Below are positions 1 through 7,908 of a DNA stretch of 64,000 nt, one piece after another (the first letter of the stretch is position 1; each line of letters opens with the position of its first letter). Source of the DNA: JBMDXK01 sp048594375 (lineage in GTDB: Bacteria > Pseudomonadota > Alphaproteobacteria > Rhizobiales > Methylopilaceae); NCBI GenBank assembly GCA_048594375.1, contig JBMDXK010000041.1, forward strand, positions 1-64,000, in the 5' to 3' direction. The notes under the pieces are model-generated. The model had not been told where the DNA came from, did not search any database, and saw nothing but the letters and a program-made list of their open reading frames with translations. A program made the translations under genes and the position numbers.

Positions 1-65
1 TGGGGTATATATTGATGGATCACCGGCTGGAACTTTATGCTGTGCCGCTTGATGATGAAGGCTGA
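1..65 (+). CDS. fur: Fur/Mur family metal-responsive repressor, C-terminal tail (5' truncated)
   Basis: Only the last 20 or so codons lie in the window, read in the frame that starts at base 3 and ends at TGA 63-65. The tail reads GYILMDHRLELYAVPLDDEG. This closely matches the end of alphaproteobacterial Fur/Mur proteins, which finish with a 'hRLELYGVPL' segment. The family represses metal-uptake genes with Fe(II) or Mn(II) as corepressor. In many alphaproteobacteria fur is followed by a 1-acylglycerol-3-phosphate acyltransferase, as here, which supports the call. The end overlaps the start of plsC, suggesting one transcript. Whether it senses iron or manganese cannot be judged from the tail. 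Confidence 0.75.
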   Translation, partial: GYILMDHRLELYAVPLDDEG

Positions 66-867
66 GCAGCGCAAAAAACTCCCGGCGGGACGTTGGGCTG
101 TGCAGCGTTATGCTATTGTTTTTGTATTGCTGTGTTTAACCCTCATTGGAATGCCGCTGCAAGCGGCAGCGTGTCTGCTGCGGTGGCGCAAAGCGCAGGA
201 TTGTATTCCTCGGATGTATCACCGGCTGGGGTTGCGTCTGCTGGGTGTAAGGGTGATGTCCGAAGGCATTGTCTGTAACAAGCGTGCAGTGCTGTTTGTT
301 TCAAACCATGTTTCGTGGCTGGATATTGCAGTGCTTTCATCTCTTGTGCCTGTTTCATTTGTGGCGAAATCCGAAGTGCGGCGCTGGCCGCTGATAGGCT
401 GGCTTGCGCGGTTGCAAGGCACAGTATTTATCGACCGCCGGAGCCGTATTGCAACCCGTGATACCGCCAAAGCCATGGCCGAACGGTTTGAGAAAGGCGC
501 CAGACTGGTGTTGTTTGCGGAAGGCACATCCTCTTCGGGTGCGCGCGTGTTGCCCATGCGTTCCAGTCTGTTGGGTTCAGCATTGCAAACGGATGGAGAG
601 GGCGTGGAAATGTGGGTGCAGCCCGTGGCCATTCGCTATGAAACATGGCGCGGATTGCCGCTTGCGCATAAGGATCGCGCCTGTGTAGGATGGTATGGCA
701 GCATGGATCTTCTGCCGCATTTTGCTGGAATTATCCGCTGGGGAGGCATTGACGTGCGGTTATTTTTTGGCAAACCCCAGCGCGTTGCGCCACCTATGAA
801 CCGCAAACAGGTGATGCAACAGCTTGAGCAGGAAATTCGCATATTGCGTCAAAGGAAGGCGGATTAA
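37..867 (+). CDS. plsC: 1-acyl-sn-glycerol-3-phosphate acyltransferase (PlsC family)
   Basis: Transfers an acyl chain from acyl-ACP or acyl-CoA to lysophosphatidic acid, giving phosphatidic acid at the inner membrane. The protein has about 276 residues with an N-terminal hydrophobic segment (about residues 27-47). The catalytic HX4D box is NHVSWLD with H91 and D96. The substrate-binding box is FAEGTS near residues 160-165, in place of the usual FPEGT. The start is uncertain: ATG codons at 37, 52 and 55 are all possible, none has a strong ribosome site, and all overlap the fur tail. An ornithine-lipid (OlsA-type) acyltransferase is a less likely alternative, because the gene follows fur and not olsB. 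Confidence 0.88.
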   Translation: MLCRLMMKAEQRKKLPAGRWAVQRYAIVFVLLCLTLIGMPLQAAACLLRWRKAQDCIPRMYHRLGLRLLGVRVMSEGIVCNKRAVLFVSNHVSWLDIAVLSSLVPVSFVAKSEVRRWPLIGWLARLQGTVFIDRRSRIATRDTAKAMAERFEKGARLVLFAEGTSSSGARVLPMRSSLLGSALQTDGEGVEMWVQPVAIRYETWRGLPLAHKDRACVGWYGSMDLLPHFAGIIRWGGIDVRLFFGKPQRVAPPMNRKQVMQQLEQEIRILRQRKAD

Positions 868-902
868 AAAACGCATAAAGAGCGGTTCAAGTCTTGAAAT
901 TT

Positions 903-919
903 ATTTGAATCGTTCTAAT
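903..919 (+). promoter_or_regulatory. Candidate Irr/iron-control box upstream of bfr
   Basis: The 17-base sequence ATTTGAATCGTTCTAAT lies 40 bases before the bfr start. It fits the inverted-repeat iron control element TTTAGAA-N3-TTCTAAA with 5 of 7 matches in the left arm and 6 of 7 in the right. The same architecture with a better match is found upstream of bfd at 42182-42198. Irr usually represses bacterioferritin genes when iron is scarce. The motif match is seen. The regulator itself is not in the window. Confidence 0.5.
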
Positions 920-958
920 GTAGATTTAAACAGCTAAGAACCACAAAGGAATAATGGA

Positions 959-1438
959 ATGAAGGGTGATTCAAAAGTCATTGAATATCTCAATCGTGGT
1001 CTGCGTTCTGAGTTGACAGCGATCAACCAGTATTGGCTGCATTACCGCTTGTTTGACAGTTGGGGTCTGAAAGAGCTGGCTAAAAAGTGGCGCGAAGAAT
1101 CCATTGAGGAAATGCAACATGCGGATCGCTTTGTAGATCGCATTTTGTTTCTAGAAGGTTTTCCGAATCTGCAAGTGCTGGATCCGCTGCGCATCGGCCA
1201 GAATCTTGAAGAAATTATTGCATGTGACCTTGCAGCCGAAGTAGAAGCGCGCACGCTGTATCAAGAAGCAGCCACTTACTGCAACAGCATTGGCGATTAC
1301 GTTTCAAAGGATCTTTTTGAAGCCTTGATGAAAGACGAAGAAGGCCACATCGATTTTCTTGAAGAGCAAAAAGAGCTGATTGCGCGCATAGGCGTGCAGC
1401 TTTATGCGCAAAAGCATATGGGTGGCCTTGGCGCGTAA
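959..1438 (+). CDS. bfr: Bacterioferritin
   Basis: Haem-containing iron-storage ferritin that oxidises Fe(II) at a di-iron centre and stores it as mineral inside a 24-mer shell. The length of 159 residues is typical. The ferroxidase ligands are in their standard places: E18, E51, H54, E94, E127 and H130. The haem-ligating methionine is M52, within EEMQHAD. The gene has its own promoter region with an Irr-like box and a ribosome site (AAAGGAATA) before the ATG. Its partner ferredoxin gene bfd lies far away at 41870-42139, but both carry the same kind of upstream box and the same downstream palindrome. Confidence 0.97.
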   Translation: MKGDSKVIEYLNRGLRSELTAINQYWLHYRLFDSWGLKELAKKWREESIEEMQHADRFVDRILFLEGFPNLQVLDPLRIGQNLEEIIACDLAAEVEARTLYQEAATYCNSIGDYVSKDLFEALMKDEEGHIDFLEEQKELIARIGVQLYAQKHMGGLGA

Positions 1439-1477
1439 AGAGCCATCGCCGTGTTCTGAAAGCCCGTATGCACTAAG

Positions 1478-1530
1478 CCTGAGACATATAAAATGATTAT
1501 ATGCCTCAGGGTATAAGTCTTTGCTTTATG
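1478..1530 (+). repeat. Palindromic repeat element, copy 1 (downstream of bfr)
   Basis: A 14-base stem CCTGAGACATATAA (1478-1491), loop AATGA and right arm TTATATGCCTCAGG (1497-1510) with one mismatch, followed by GTATAAGTCTTTGCTTTATG. A near-identical sequence of about 53 bases occurs in reverse orientation at 41794-41847, just downstream of bfd. The element starts 40 bases after the bfr stop and lies between the convergent bfr and hemW genes, so it may end transcription from either side. It lacks a clean T-tract directly after the stem. Confidence 0.75.
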
Positions 1531-1597
1531 CAAAGTTTTCACTGCTCCGCGTTGTCCTGCGGGGAGCTGCATTGGCCATTGGCTCCGTTCATCAGCT

Positions 1598-2797
1598 CTA
1601 TGATGCCAGATCGGCAACCACAGCATCCAGCACCGGCATTCCTTCTGTGGTGACCCGCAAGCGTTGTGCATTGCCTTGGGAAAAGCTTTCCAGCATTCCT
1701 TCTTCCACCAGAGCCGTGATGCGGCGTGCGTCAAGCCGGTGGCCTGTAATGGCGGCAAACCGCTCAGGGTCAATGCCTTCACGCAGGCGCAATCCCATCA
1801 GAAGGTATTCATCGCCTTGGCCTTCTTGCGGAATAACTTCGCGGGAAATAATGCCGTGGCCTTCTTTTTCAACGTTTGCCAGCCAGGTTTCGGGGTGCAG
1901 TTCTGTGGAAAGGCCGGTGCGTCCTTCCGGCAAATCAAGCCGGGCATGGGCGCCGGGGCCAATACCAGCCCACTCATGGGAGCGCCAATAAACCAGATTG
2001 TGGCGGCTTTCGCCACCGGGGCGAGCGTGGTTGGAAATTTCATAGGCGGGTAAGCCCGCTTGTTCGGTAATGTACTGCGTTGCATCCCATAGAGCGCGGG
2101 CGACGTCTTCTTTGGGCAGGTGCAATTTTCCTGCTTTATGCAGCGCCGCATAAGGCGTGCCTTCTTCAATCGTCAGTTGATACATGGAAAGATGGTCGCC
2201 AGCATGAACCAGCGCATCGCGCAATTCTGCCGACCATGCTTCCACGGTCTGTTCAGGCCGCGCATAAATCAAATCAAACGAATAGCGGTCAAACAGAGAG
2301 GCGGCCAGCTTGACCGCAGCAAGAGCTTCTTGCGCTGAATGTTTACGCCCCAACCGTTGCAGTGCATCATCATGCAGAGATTGCACCCCCAGCGACACAC
2401 GGTTCACCCCCGCGGTGCGGTAGCCGCGAAACCGTCCGGCCTCAACGCTGGTCGGGTTAGCTTCCAGTGTGATTTCCGCATCCGGCGCTACGGTCCAGTG
2501 CCGCGCGAGAGCATCCAGCACATGCGCCACCGCTTCGGGCTGCATGAGGGAAGGCGTTCCGCCCCCGAAAAACACGCTGGTCACGGTGCGGTTTGGTGCA
2601 AGCGCCGCCTGATAGGCAATGTCCTGCGCCAGCGCTTTGGCATAGCGCATGTCATCCACGCCGCCGTGGCGTACATGGCTGTTGAAATCGCAGTAGGGGC
2701 ATTTCGCCATGCAGAATGGCCAGTGGATATACACCCCGAAAGCGGGTTGTAAATCGGCAATGCCTGCTGGTATCTGTGTGTGCGACCCTGTGTGCAT
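1598..2797 (-). CDS. hemW: Radical SAM haem chaperone HemW (coproporphyrinogen oxidase-like)
   Basis: HemW is a radical-SAM protein that binds haem and delivers it to membrane targets; it was formerly annotated as oxygen-independent coproporphyrinogen III oxidase. The 4Fe-4S motif CMAKCPYCDF (CX3CX2C) appears near residues 29-37 after YIHWPF. It is followed by FFGGGTPSL, typical of the family. The length of 399 residues fits HemW rather than the longer HemN, and the HemN-specific N-terminal region is absent. Its ATG directly abuts the rdgB stop codon, so the two are translationally coupled in an rph-rdgB-hemW operon, an order common in alphaproteobacteria. Confidence 0.93.
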   Translation of the reverse strand: MHTGSHTQIPAGIADLQPAFGVYIHWPFCMAKCPYCDFNSHVRHGGVDDMRYAKALAQDIAYQAALAPNRTVTSVFFGGGTPSLMQPEAVAHVLDALARHWTVAPDAEITLEANPTSVEAGRFRGYRTAGVNRVSLGVQSLHDDALQRLGRKHSAQEALAAVKLAASLFDRYSFDLIYARPEQTVEAWSAELRDALVHAGDHLSMYQLTIEEGTPYAALHKAGKLHLPKEDVARALWDATQYITEQAGLPAYEISNHARPGGESRHNLVYWRSHEWAGIGPGAHARLDLPEGRTGLSTELHPETWLANVEKEGHGIISREVIPQEGQGDEYLLMGLRLREGIDPERFAAITGHRLDARRITALVEEGMLESFSQGNAQRLRVTTEGMPVLDAVVADLAS

Positions 2798-3436
2798 CTA
2801 TACTTTCTCGAACGCTTGCCGTGCCAGTGAAAGAAACGCCCGTGCGCGGTGGGAAAGACCGTCTTGTGTCTGCCAGTTAACCCCGTGTTTGGTATCGGCC
2901 TCCATTTCGCCAAAAGTAACAGCATGGCCTTCCGGCTGGAAAACCGGATCATAGCCGAAGCCTTTATCGCCGCGTGGTGGCCACACCAGATGCCCGTGGC
3001 AGGCGCCTTCCACTTCCACCCGGCGACCATCAGGAAAGCTCAGGCACAGGGCGGCAATAAAGGCACCTTTGGGCTTGCTTGCAAAACCCACAGTGCGAAG
3101 GGAAAGTTCATCGTGAATCCGCTGCATTGCTGCACCAAAATCTTTCGTTTCACCGGCCCACCGCGCTGAAAAAATTCCCGGCGCGCCCCACAGATCAAAC
3201 ACACACAAGCCGGAATCATCGGCCAGAGCCGGAAGCCCGGAGCGCTGTGCGGCGCTATCCGCTTTTATGCGTGCGTTTTCCATAAAAGTGGTGCCGTCTT
3301 CAACCGGCTCCGGCAGCCCAAGCTCTTTGGCAGAAACCAGTTCAAGCCCAAAAGGTTGCAAAAGAGCGCGTAATTCGCGCACTTTACCTTCATTATGGGT
3401 AGCAATGACCAAACGGGAGCCGCGGGAAAGACGCAT
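2798..3436 (-). CDS. rdgB: dITP/XTP pyrophosphatase RdgB (non-canonical purine NTPase)
   Basis: Hydrolyses dITP, dXTP and ITP to monophosphates, keeping deaminated purines out of DNA. It has 212 residues and the Ham1/RdgB hallmarks: N-terminal LVIATHNEGKVREL (residues 9-22), central ALADDSGLCV, SARWAGE, and C-terminal GDKGFGYDPVFQPEG and HRARAF. The start codon overlaps the rph stop by one base (TAATG), and its stop touches the hemW start, so the three genes form one tightly coupled minus-strand operon. Confidence 0.96.
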   Translation of the reverse strand: MRLSRGSRLVIATHNEGKVRELRALLQPFGLELVSAKELGLPEPVEDGTTFMENARIKADSAAQRSGLPALADDSGLCVFDLWGAPGIFSARWAGETKDFGAAMQRIHDELSLRTVGFASKPKGAFIAALCLSFPDGRRVEVEGACHGHLVWPPRGDKGFGYDPVFQPEGHAVTFGEMEADTKHGVNWQTQDGLSHRARAFLSLARQAFEKV

Positions 3437-4155
3437 TATGCAACAGCCTGACGCTGGAGTTCAATTAACTGACCAATACCATTGCGGGAGAGATCAAGCA
3501 ATTGCAGAAATTCGTCTTGTGAGAAGGGTGTTTTTTCGGCTGTGGCTTGAACTTCTACCAGACCGCCATTATCGGTCATCACGAAATTGGCGTCGGTTTG
3601 CGCTTCGCAATCTTCGGCGTAGTCCAGATCCAGCACGCAATCGCCAAAGTAGATGCCGGAAGAAACAGCGGCCACTTGTCCGAGCAGGGCTTTGCCTTTT
3701 AACATGCTGCGTGCTTCCATCCATTTCAGGCATTCGTGCAAGGCTACCCATGCGCCTGTAATGGCTGCGGTGCGCGTACCGCCATCGGCTTGCAGCACGT
3801 CGCAATCAATGCAGATCTGGCGTTCGCCAATCATGCGCAAATCGGTGACAGTGCGCAGCGAGCGCCCGATAAGCCGCTGGATTTCCTGGGTACGGCCGGA
3901 AGGCTTTCCCGCAGTGCTTTCGCGGCGGTTACGGTCTTTGGTTGCGCGGGGCAGCATGGCGTATTCGGCGGTGACCCAGCCTTTGCCGGTATTGCGCAGC
4001 CATGCAGGGCCGCGTTCTTCAAGACTGGCTGTTACCAGCACATGGGTTTCGCCAAATTTTACAAGGCATGAGCCTTCCGCATAAGGGTTAACCCCCTTTA
4101 CAAGCGATACAGCGCGCAGTTCATTTAAAGCGCGGCGGGAAGGACGTGCAGACAT
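3436..4155 (-). CDS. rph: Ribonuclease PH
   Basis: Phosphorolytic 3'-exoribonuclease that trims tRNA precursors. The start is set at the ATG at 4155, which has a ribosome site AAGGAA 7 bases upstream and gives the family N-terminus MSARPSRRALNELR. An in-frame upstream extension exists but has no family match. The 239-residue length is normal. Recognisable segments include GKGWVTAEYAMLPRAT, the phosphate-site QEIQRLIGRSLR, and CDVLQADGGTRTAAITG. It heads the rph-rdgB-hemW operon. hrcA and grpE, often adjacent in alphaproteobacteria, are not next to it here. Confidence 0.96.
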   Translation of the reverse strand: MSARPSRRALNELRAVSLVKGVNPYAEGSCLVKFGETHVLVTASLEERGPAWLRNTGKGWVTAEYAMLPRATKDRNRRESTAGKPSGRTQEIQRLIGRSLRTVTDLRMIGERQICIDCDVLQADGGTRTAAITGAWVALHECLKWMEARSMLKGKALLGQVAAVSSGIYFGDCVLDLDYAEDCEAQTDANFVMTDNGGLVEVQATAEKTPFSQDEFLQLLDLSRNGIGQLIELQRQAVA

Positions 4156-4323
4156 GGAGATTTCCTTGTGAAGCTGATTTCCAAAAAGTTGACAGACTTT
4201 TTGGTTAAAAATCTGCAATAAAACAATTTCAGTAAGAATGTGTAGAGTTTGGCGTTGAAGCCAACGGACAGCGAAGCTGTTGTGCCTTGATTAAACGGTA
4301 AGCGCAAGGTGTTTGAAAAACCT

Positions 4324-5424
4324 TCAAGCGGTTTGTTCCTGTGCGCCGGTGCAGATGGCTGCGACATCGCGGCCAATTTCTCCCATAAGGTTTTCAAGAT
4401 TATGCTCTTGCATGTAATCCAGCAGGAAGCGGTTGATGCTTTGTGCGAGCAGGGGGCCGTGGTAGATCATAGCCGTATAGAGCTGCACAAGGGTGGCACC
4501 GGCGCGGATTTTTGCCAAAGCGGCTTCCCCGCAATTGACGCCACCAACGCCAATGAGCGGAATTGTTCCCTCAAGCCGTTGCGCGGTCTGAGCAAGCATA
4601 AAAGTGGAAAGCTGGAATACCGGCGCACCGGATAGTCCGCCAATGCTGGCAGCATGGTGGTTTGCCAGCGAGGCGGGGCGGGAGACGGTGGTGTTGGAAA
4701 CAATCATCCCGTCAGCGCCGCGCGCTTTCACCACTGCGGTAATGTCATCCAGATCTTCCAGAGCCAGATCGGGAGCAATTTTCACCAGTACCGGAACGCG
4801 TGTGCCATTTGCATTTTCCAGCACATTGCGTGCTTCCAAAACGCGGGCAAGCAGGTTATCGAGATTTTCGCGGGTTTGCAGTTCGCGTAAATTCGGCGTG
4901 TTGGGTGATGAAATATTGATGGTGAGATAATCGGCAACGCGGGAAAATGTTTTTATCCCGGCGACATAGTCGGCAATTTTATCTTCGGAATCTTTATTTG
5001 CACCAATATTAACGCCGACAATTCCTTTTGAGCGATCCCGTTGGGAAAGCCGTTCGAGCGCTTTGTCATACCCGCCATTGTTGAAGCCCAGCCGGTTGAT
5101 AACCCCTTCATCTTCGTCTAACCGGAAGATGCGCGGGCGCGGGTTGCCATCCTGAGGGCGCGGAGTAACGGTGCCAATTTCTGCAAACCCGAAACCGAGC
5201 CGCAGCATGGCATCGGGAACACGGGCATCTTTGTCAAACCCTGCGGCAACCCCGATGGGAGAGGGGAAGGAAACACCAAAAGCTTCTGTGTGCAGACGCT
5301 TGTCTTTCACGCGCAAATCAGGCACTGGAGCGTATTCTAAACCTTTAAGCGTGAGTTCGTGTGCTTTTTCAGGCTCTAAGCCGTGTAGTACATTGCGAAC
5401 GTAAGGCCAGACTTTTGCGAACAT
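4324..5424 (-). CDS. pyrD: Dihydroorotate dehydrogenase (quinone), class 2
   Basis: Membrane-associated flavoprotein that oxidises dihydroorotate to orotate with quinone as acceptor, the fourth step of pyrimidine synthesis. The start is placed at ATG 5424, with GAGGG upstream; an in-frame TTG four codons earlier is less likely. It has 366 residues and the class 2 N-terminal helix (VWPYVRNVLHGLEPEKAHEL). The core includes VAAGFDKD, the catalytic-serine loop NISSPNTPNLRELQ and the FMN-binding GVGGV. It is preceded by about 70 bases of non-coding DNA before a small membrane protein on the same strand, so the two may be co-transcribed. Confidence 0.96.
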   Translation of the reverse strand: MFAKVWPYVRNVLHGLEPEKAHELTLKGLEYAPVPDLRVKDKRLHTEAFGVSFPSPIGVAAGFDKDARVPDAMLRLGFGFAEIGTVTPRPQDGNPRPRIFRLDEDEGVINRLGFNNGGYDKALERLSQRDRSKGIVGVNIGANKDSEDKIADYVAGIKTFSRVADYLTINISSPNTPNLRELQTRENLDNLLARVLEARNVLENANGTRVPVLVKIAPDLALEDLDDITAVVKARGADGMIVSNTTVSRPASLANHHAASIGGLSGAPVFQLSTFMLAQTAQRLEGTIPLIGVGGVNCGEAALAKIRAGATLVQLYTAMIYHGPLLAQSINRFLLDYMQEHNLENLMGEIGRDVAAICTGAQEQTA

Positions 5425-5497
5425 GGGTTCCCTCAAGATGCAAACAATTCAGAAATTGACTGCACCTTATGGCGGGTTAGGCCGCTATGCAAGACTT

Positions 5498-5644
5498 TTA
5501 CATTGCCAGGCCTGACCATGCCCACAGTGCGAGACCTGCAATAACCGCAAGCACAAGGCTGATTGTCAGAACGCGCGCGTTCCAGAATTGCCGTCCGCCC
5601 TGACGCGCGTCCACTTTGTCCACCTGAATGGGTCTGTCAACCAT
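5498..5644 (-). CDS. Small single-pass membrane protein of unknown function (48 aa)
   Basis: I do not recognise a family. The start is set at ATG 5644 because GAGGAAAACAACG precedes it; a longer in-frame reading exists but lacks a ribosome site. The protein has a short charged N-terminus (VDRPIQVDKVDARQGG), then one hydrophobic helix of about 20 residues ending near the C-terminus (LTISLVLAVIAGLALWAWSG). This suggests an inner-membrane anchor with the N-terminus in the cytoplasm. It lies on the same strand as pyrD, upstream of it, with about 70 bases between them. Confidence 0.6.
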   Translation of the reverse strand: MVDRPIQVDKVDARQGGRQFWNARVLTISLVLAVIAGLALWAWSGLAM

Positions 5645-5758
5645 CGTTGTTTTCCTCTTCTGTTGTGTGCAATCTCTATAAGGAGGTAACACGAAACAGC
5701 GTCTGGGGTTCCTCATAATATAAAGAGGGTCGCTTGAACACGCAGTATCAGAGTGTTG

Positions 5759-6805
5759 TCATTTGATATTTTGAGCCTTTAAAGACTGCATAATTCTGTT
5801 TGATTCAAGTTCTTTTTTTCCCATTTTTGCGCGTTTGTCCAAGATAGCGCCTAGATACTGTTCTTCTGTCAGAGAATGATAGCGTCGTTGTAAAGCAATA
5901 TAATCGGTTGCAAGGGCTGCATAAATTATAGCATCGCGTTGTTTCGCAGAGAATTTGTCTGCTCTGCCATTGTTTTTGGGAAGTGAGATCAGATACCCGC
6001 TTTTGAAAGACGGTATAATGCCATTTTCCCGGTCATCAATAATTCTTTTAAGTTCTGTTGTTAATCCTGCATCATATGTGGACATATCAAGCTGTTCCCA
6101 AAATACATTGAGACTTTCTCCAGGATTAGCCTTCTCCCATTCAAAGTAAGGTTTAAGTATATTAAACACCTGTGTCTTGACCGAAGGGCTGACAATAGAA
6201 AGGGTACGTTTATTATTAAAAATGTCTAAACTTTCCTGAAAATTAGCCTTGGAAAAACTGTATCCTTTGCGCACTTTTTCATAAAGATTATTATAAAGTG
6301 TATCCGCGCGTTGGATTGCTGTATCAGAGCCATGTTTGCTGATAAATATTGGATTGATTTGTTCAGCAGCCCGGGACGATGGAGCAGGTGGATTAACTCT
6401 GTGTGAGCGAGTTGTCTGTGTTGGAAAGGAAGCGGCAACGTGTGCTGCCGGAGGCTGAATTACAGGGTGGCGTTCTGTCATTGTTTTTGGTTGCGACACT
6501 AAGATCCTGGTGGGAGGCTCTTCTAATAATAAAGGCGTTGTGTTTGAAGAAAAGCTATTATTGAGAGCGCGTTCTTTATTAGAGGCAACTGAAATAGCAT
6601 GTACGGGAACACTTATTCTCTGAGGAGGTGCAGCAAGAGCAGGCGCAGCAGTGTGCGGTGCTGGAGCAGGGGGTGTATTCGTAGCCCGTCCCCGAAAACA
6701 ACTAAATAAGTTCTGGGCATATAAAGCATTATCAAATGGGGTTGGATCAGTATTCAAGTCGAATAGAGTATTTTTTCCCTTTTGAACAACGCTATCCGCT
6801 ATCAT
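5759..6805 (-). CDS. Orphan protein with disordered Pro/Ala-rich N-terminus, unknown function
   Basis: The 348-residue product is not recognised. Residues about 40-165 are rich in Pro, Ala, Thr and His (for example TPPAPAPHTAAPALAAPP) and look disordered. Residues about 170-348 look helical and mixed-charge, including FNNKRTLSIVSPSVKTQVFN and ILKPYFEWEKANPGES. There is no signal peptide and no membrane helix. A ribosome site (AAGGGAG, about 7 bases before the ATG) supports the start. It lies 93 bases downstream of cheZ on the same strand and could be co-transcribed with it. The layout of a disordered leader plus a compact domain resembles secreted substrates, but no export system is adjacent, so this is only a possibility. 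Confidence 0.65.
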   Translation of the reverse strand: MIADSVVQKGKNTLFDLNTDPTPFDNALYAQNLFSCFRGRATNTPPAPAPHTAAPALAAPPQRISVPVHAISVASNKERALNNSFSSNTTPLLLEEPPTRILVSQPKTMTERHPVIQPPAAHVAASFPTQTTRSHRVNPPAPSSRAAEQINPIFISKHGSDTAIQRADTLYNNLYEKVRKGYSFSKANFQESLDIFNNKRTLSIVSPSVKTQVFNILKPYFEWEKANPGESLNVFWEQLDMSTYDAGLTTELKRIIDDRENGIIPSFKSGYLISLPKNNGRADKFSAKQRDAIIYAALATDYIALQRRYHSLTEEQYLGAILDKRAKMGKKELESNRIMQSLKAQNIK

Positions 6806-6898
6806 GCCGTAATCTCCCTTGGCTCATTGAAGCAAGAGAGTTACCATTTATGAACAGTATTGCAAAGAACATTAGCGCCAGACAAATCAAAAAAGACT

Positions 6899-7657
6899 TT
6901 AATCAAACAAAGCATCAATATCGTCTTGGCTGACCCGGCCTTCATCTGTTGCAAGAGCAGGGCCATTCAGCATGGCTTTTACTTCGCAAAGCTGTGGCTT
7001 TTCTTCTGGCATGGCGGCGCCAAGGCTTTCCAGTCCGCCCCAGATATTGACCATGGTCATGATGCGGTCTTCAATAAATTTGAGTGTTGATACAATTTTG
7101 GTGATGCGCTGGCCGGTCAGATCCTGAAAGTTACAGGCTTCATAAATTTTGATGACCTGTTCTTGCATTTCTGTAATCATATCTTTGCTGTGGCTGTCTT
7201 TAACGGCAACAAAGAGATGGCTTGCATTGTTGTCCAGCACTTCGGCCGCACCAAGGATTTGGTCTGTGGCGCCTTCCGTACCCATAACAATGGCATCGAG
7301 TTCGTTGGTGACGCGTTCCATGCGTTCCCCGCGAAAGCCACTTTGGTGCAGCGTGGCAATTTCTTGTTTGGTTTGGGCGATGGCCTGTTGAATATTGTCC
7401 ATTTCATCGCGGATTTTTCCGGCGGCTGCCAGTTCTTGCCGGAAGGATGAAATGGTATCGCTGGAAATTTCGGCGGTGGGTTTAATCAGTGCTTTAAGGC
7501 TTTGCAACTCCCGCATGATTTCAGAAAAAGCAGCGCCGGTGGGGTGGTTCACCACTGCAGTGGTATCGTGCTGCGAATCAATGGCATGAGGGAGAGGCGG
7601 AGGCGTATGGCCTACAAGATGACGCTCGATTTGAAAGACTTTCTGACGACGCTGCAT
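6899..7657 (-). CDS. cheZ: Chemotaxis phosphatase CheZ
   Basis: CheZ dephosphorylates CheY-P to reset the flagellar switch. The 252-residue protein is mostly helical and carries the family motif EACNFQDLTGQRI (about residues 172-184). That segment includes the catalytic glutamine (Q177 by count) and the D/Q pair that positions water in the CheY active site. The C-terminus ends in SQDDIDALFD, the expected CheY-binding tail after a flexible linker. No cheY or cheA is next to it. It sits at the edge of the flagellar region, upstream of an orphan gene on the same strand. Confidence 0.9.
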   Translation of the reverse strand: MQRRQKVFQIERHLVGHTPPPLPHAIDSQHDTTAVVNHPTGAAFSEIMRELQSLKALIKPTAEISSDTISSFRQELAAAGKIRDEMDNIQQAIAQTKQEIATLHQSGFRGERMERVTNELDAIVMGTEGATDQILGAAEVLDNNASHLFVAVKDSHSKDMITEMQEQVIKIYEACNFQDLTGQRITKIVSTLKFIEDRIMTMVNIWGGLESLGAAMPEEKPQLCEVKAMLNGPALATDEGRVSQDDIDALFD

Positions 7658-7908
7658 ACGAACCCACCCGATACAAGACTATTTCTCACGGATTTACACC
7701 TGTAAATCAACCGCTCAAAGTATTGCATCTCTTCACTAATTTTAGCTGATCTTTACAGTTAAAACACATTTTTAAATCTTCAGGCATCTTTAACCTTAAT
7801 TGCATTTTACTTTACAAACCCGGCTTGCCGGTTCGTTTGTTAGGAGAATGTGAAGTCTCTTGCTCCAGATTTGGACACATTGCAGCCTTTTTGTATGGAC
7901 GATGTGTT

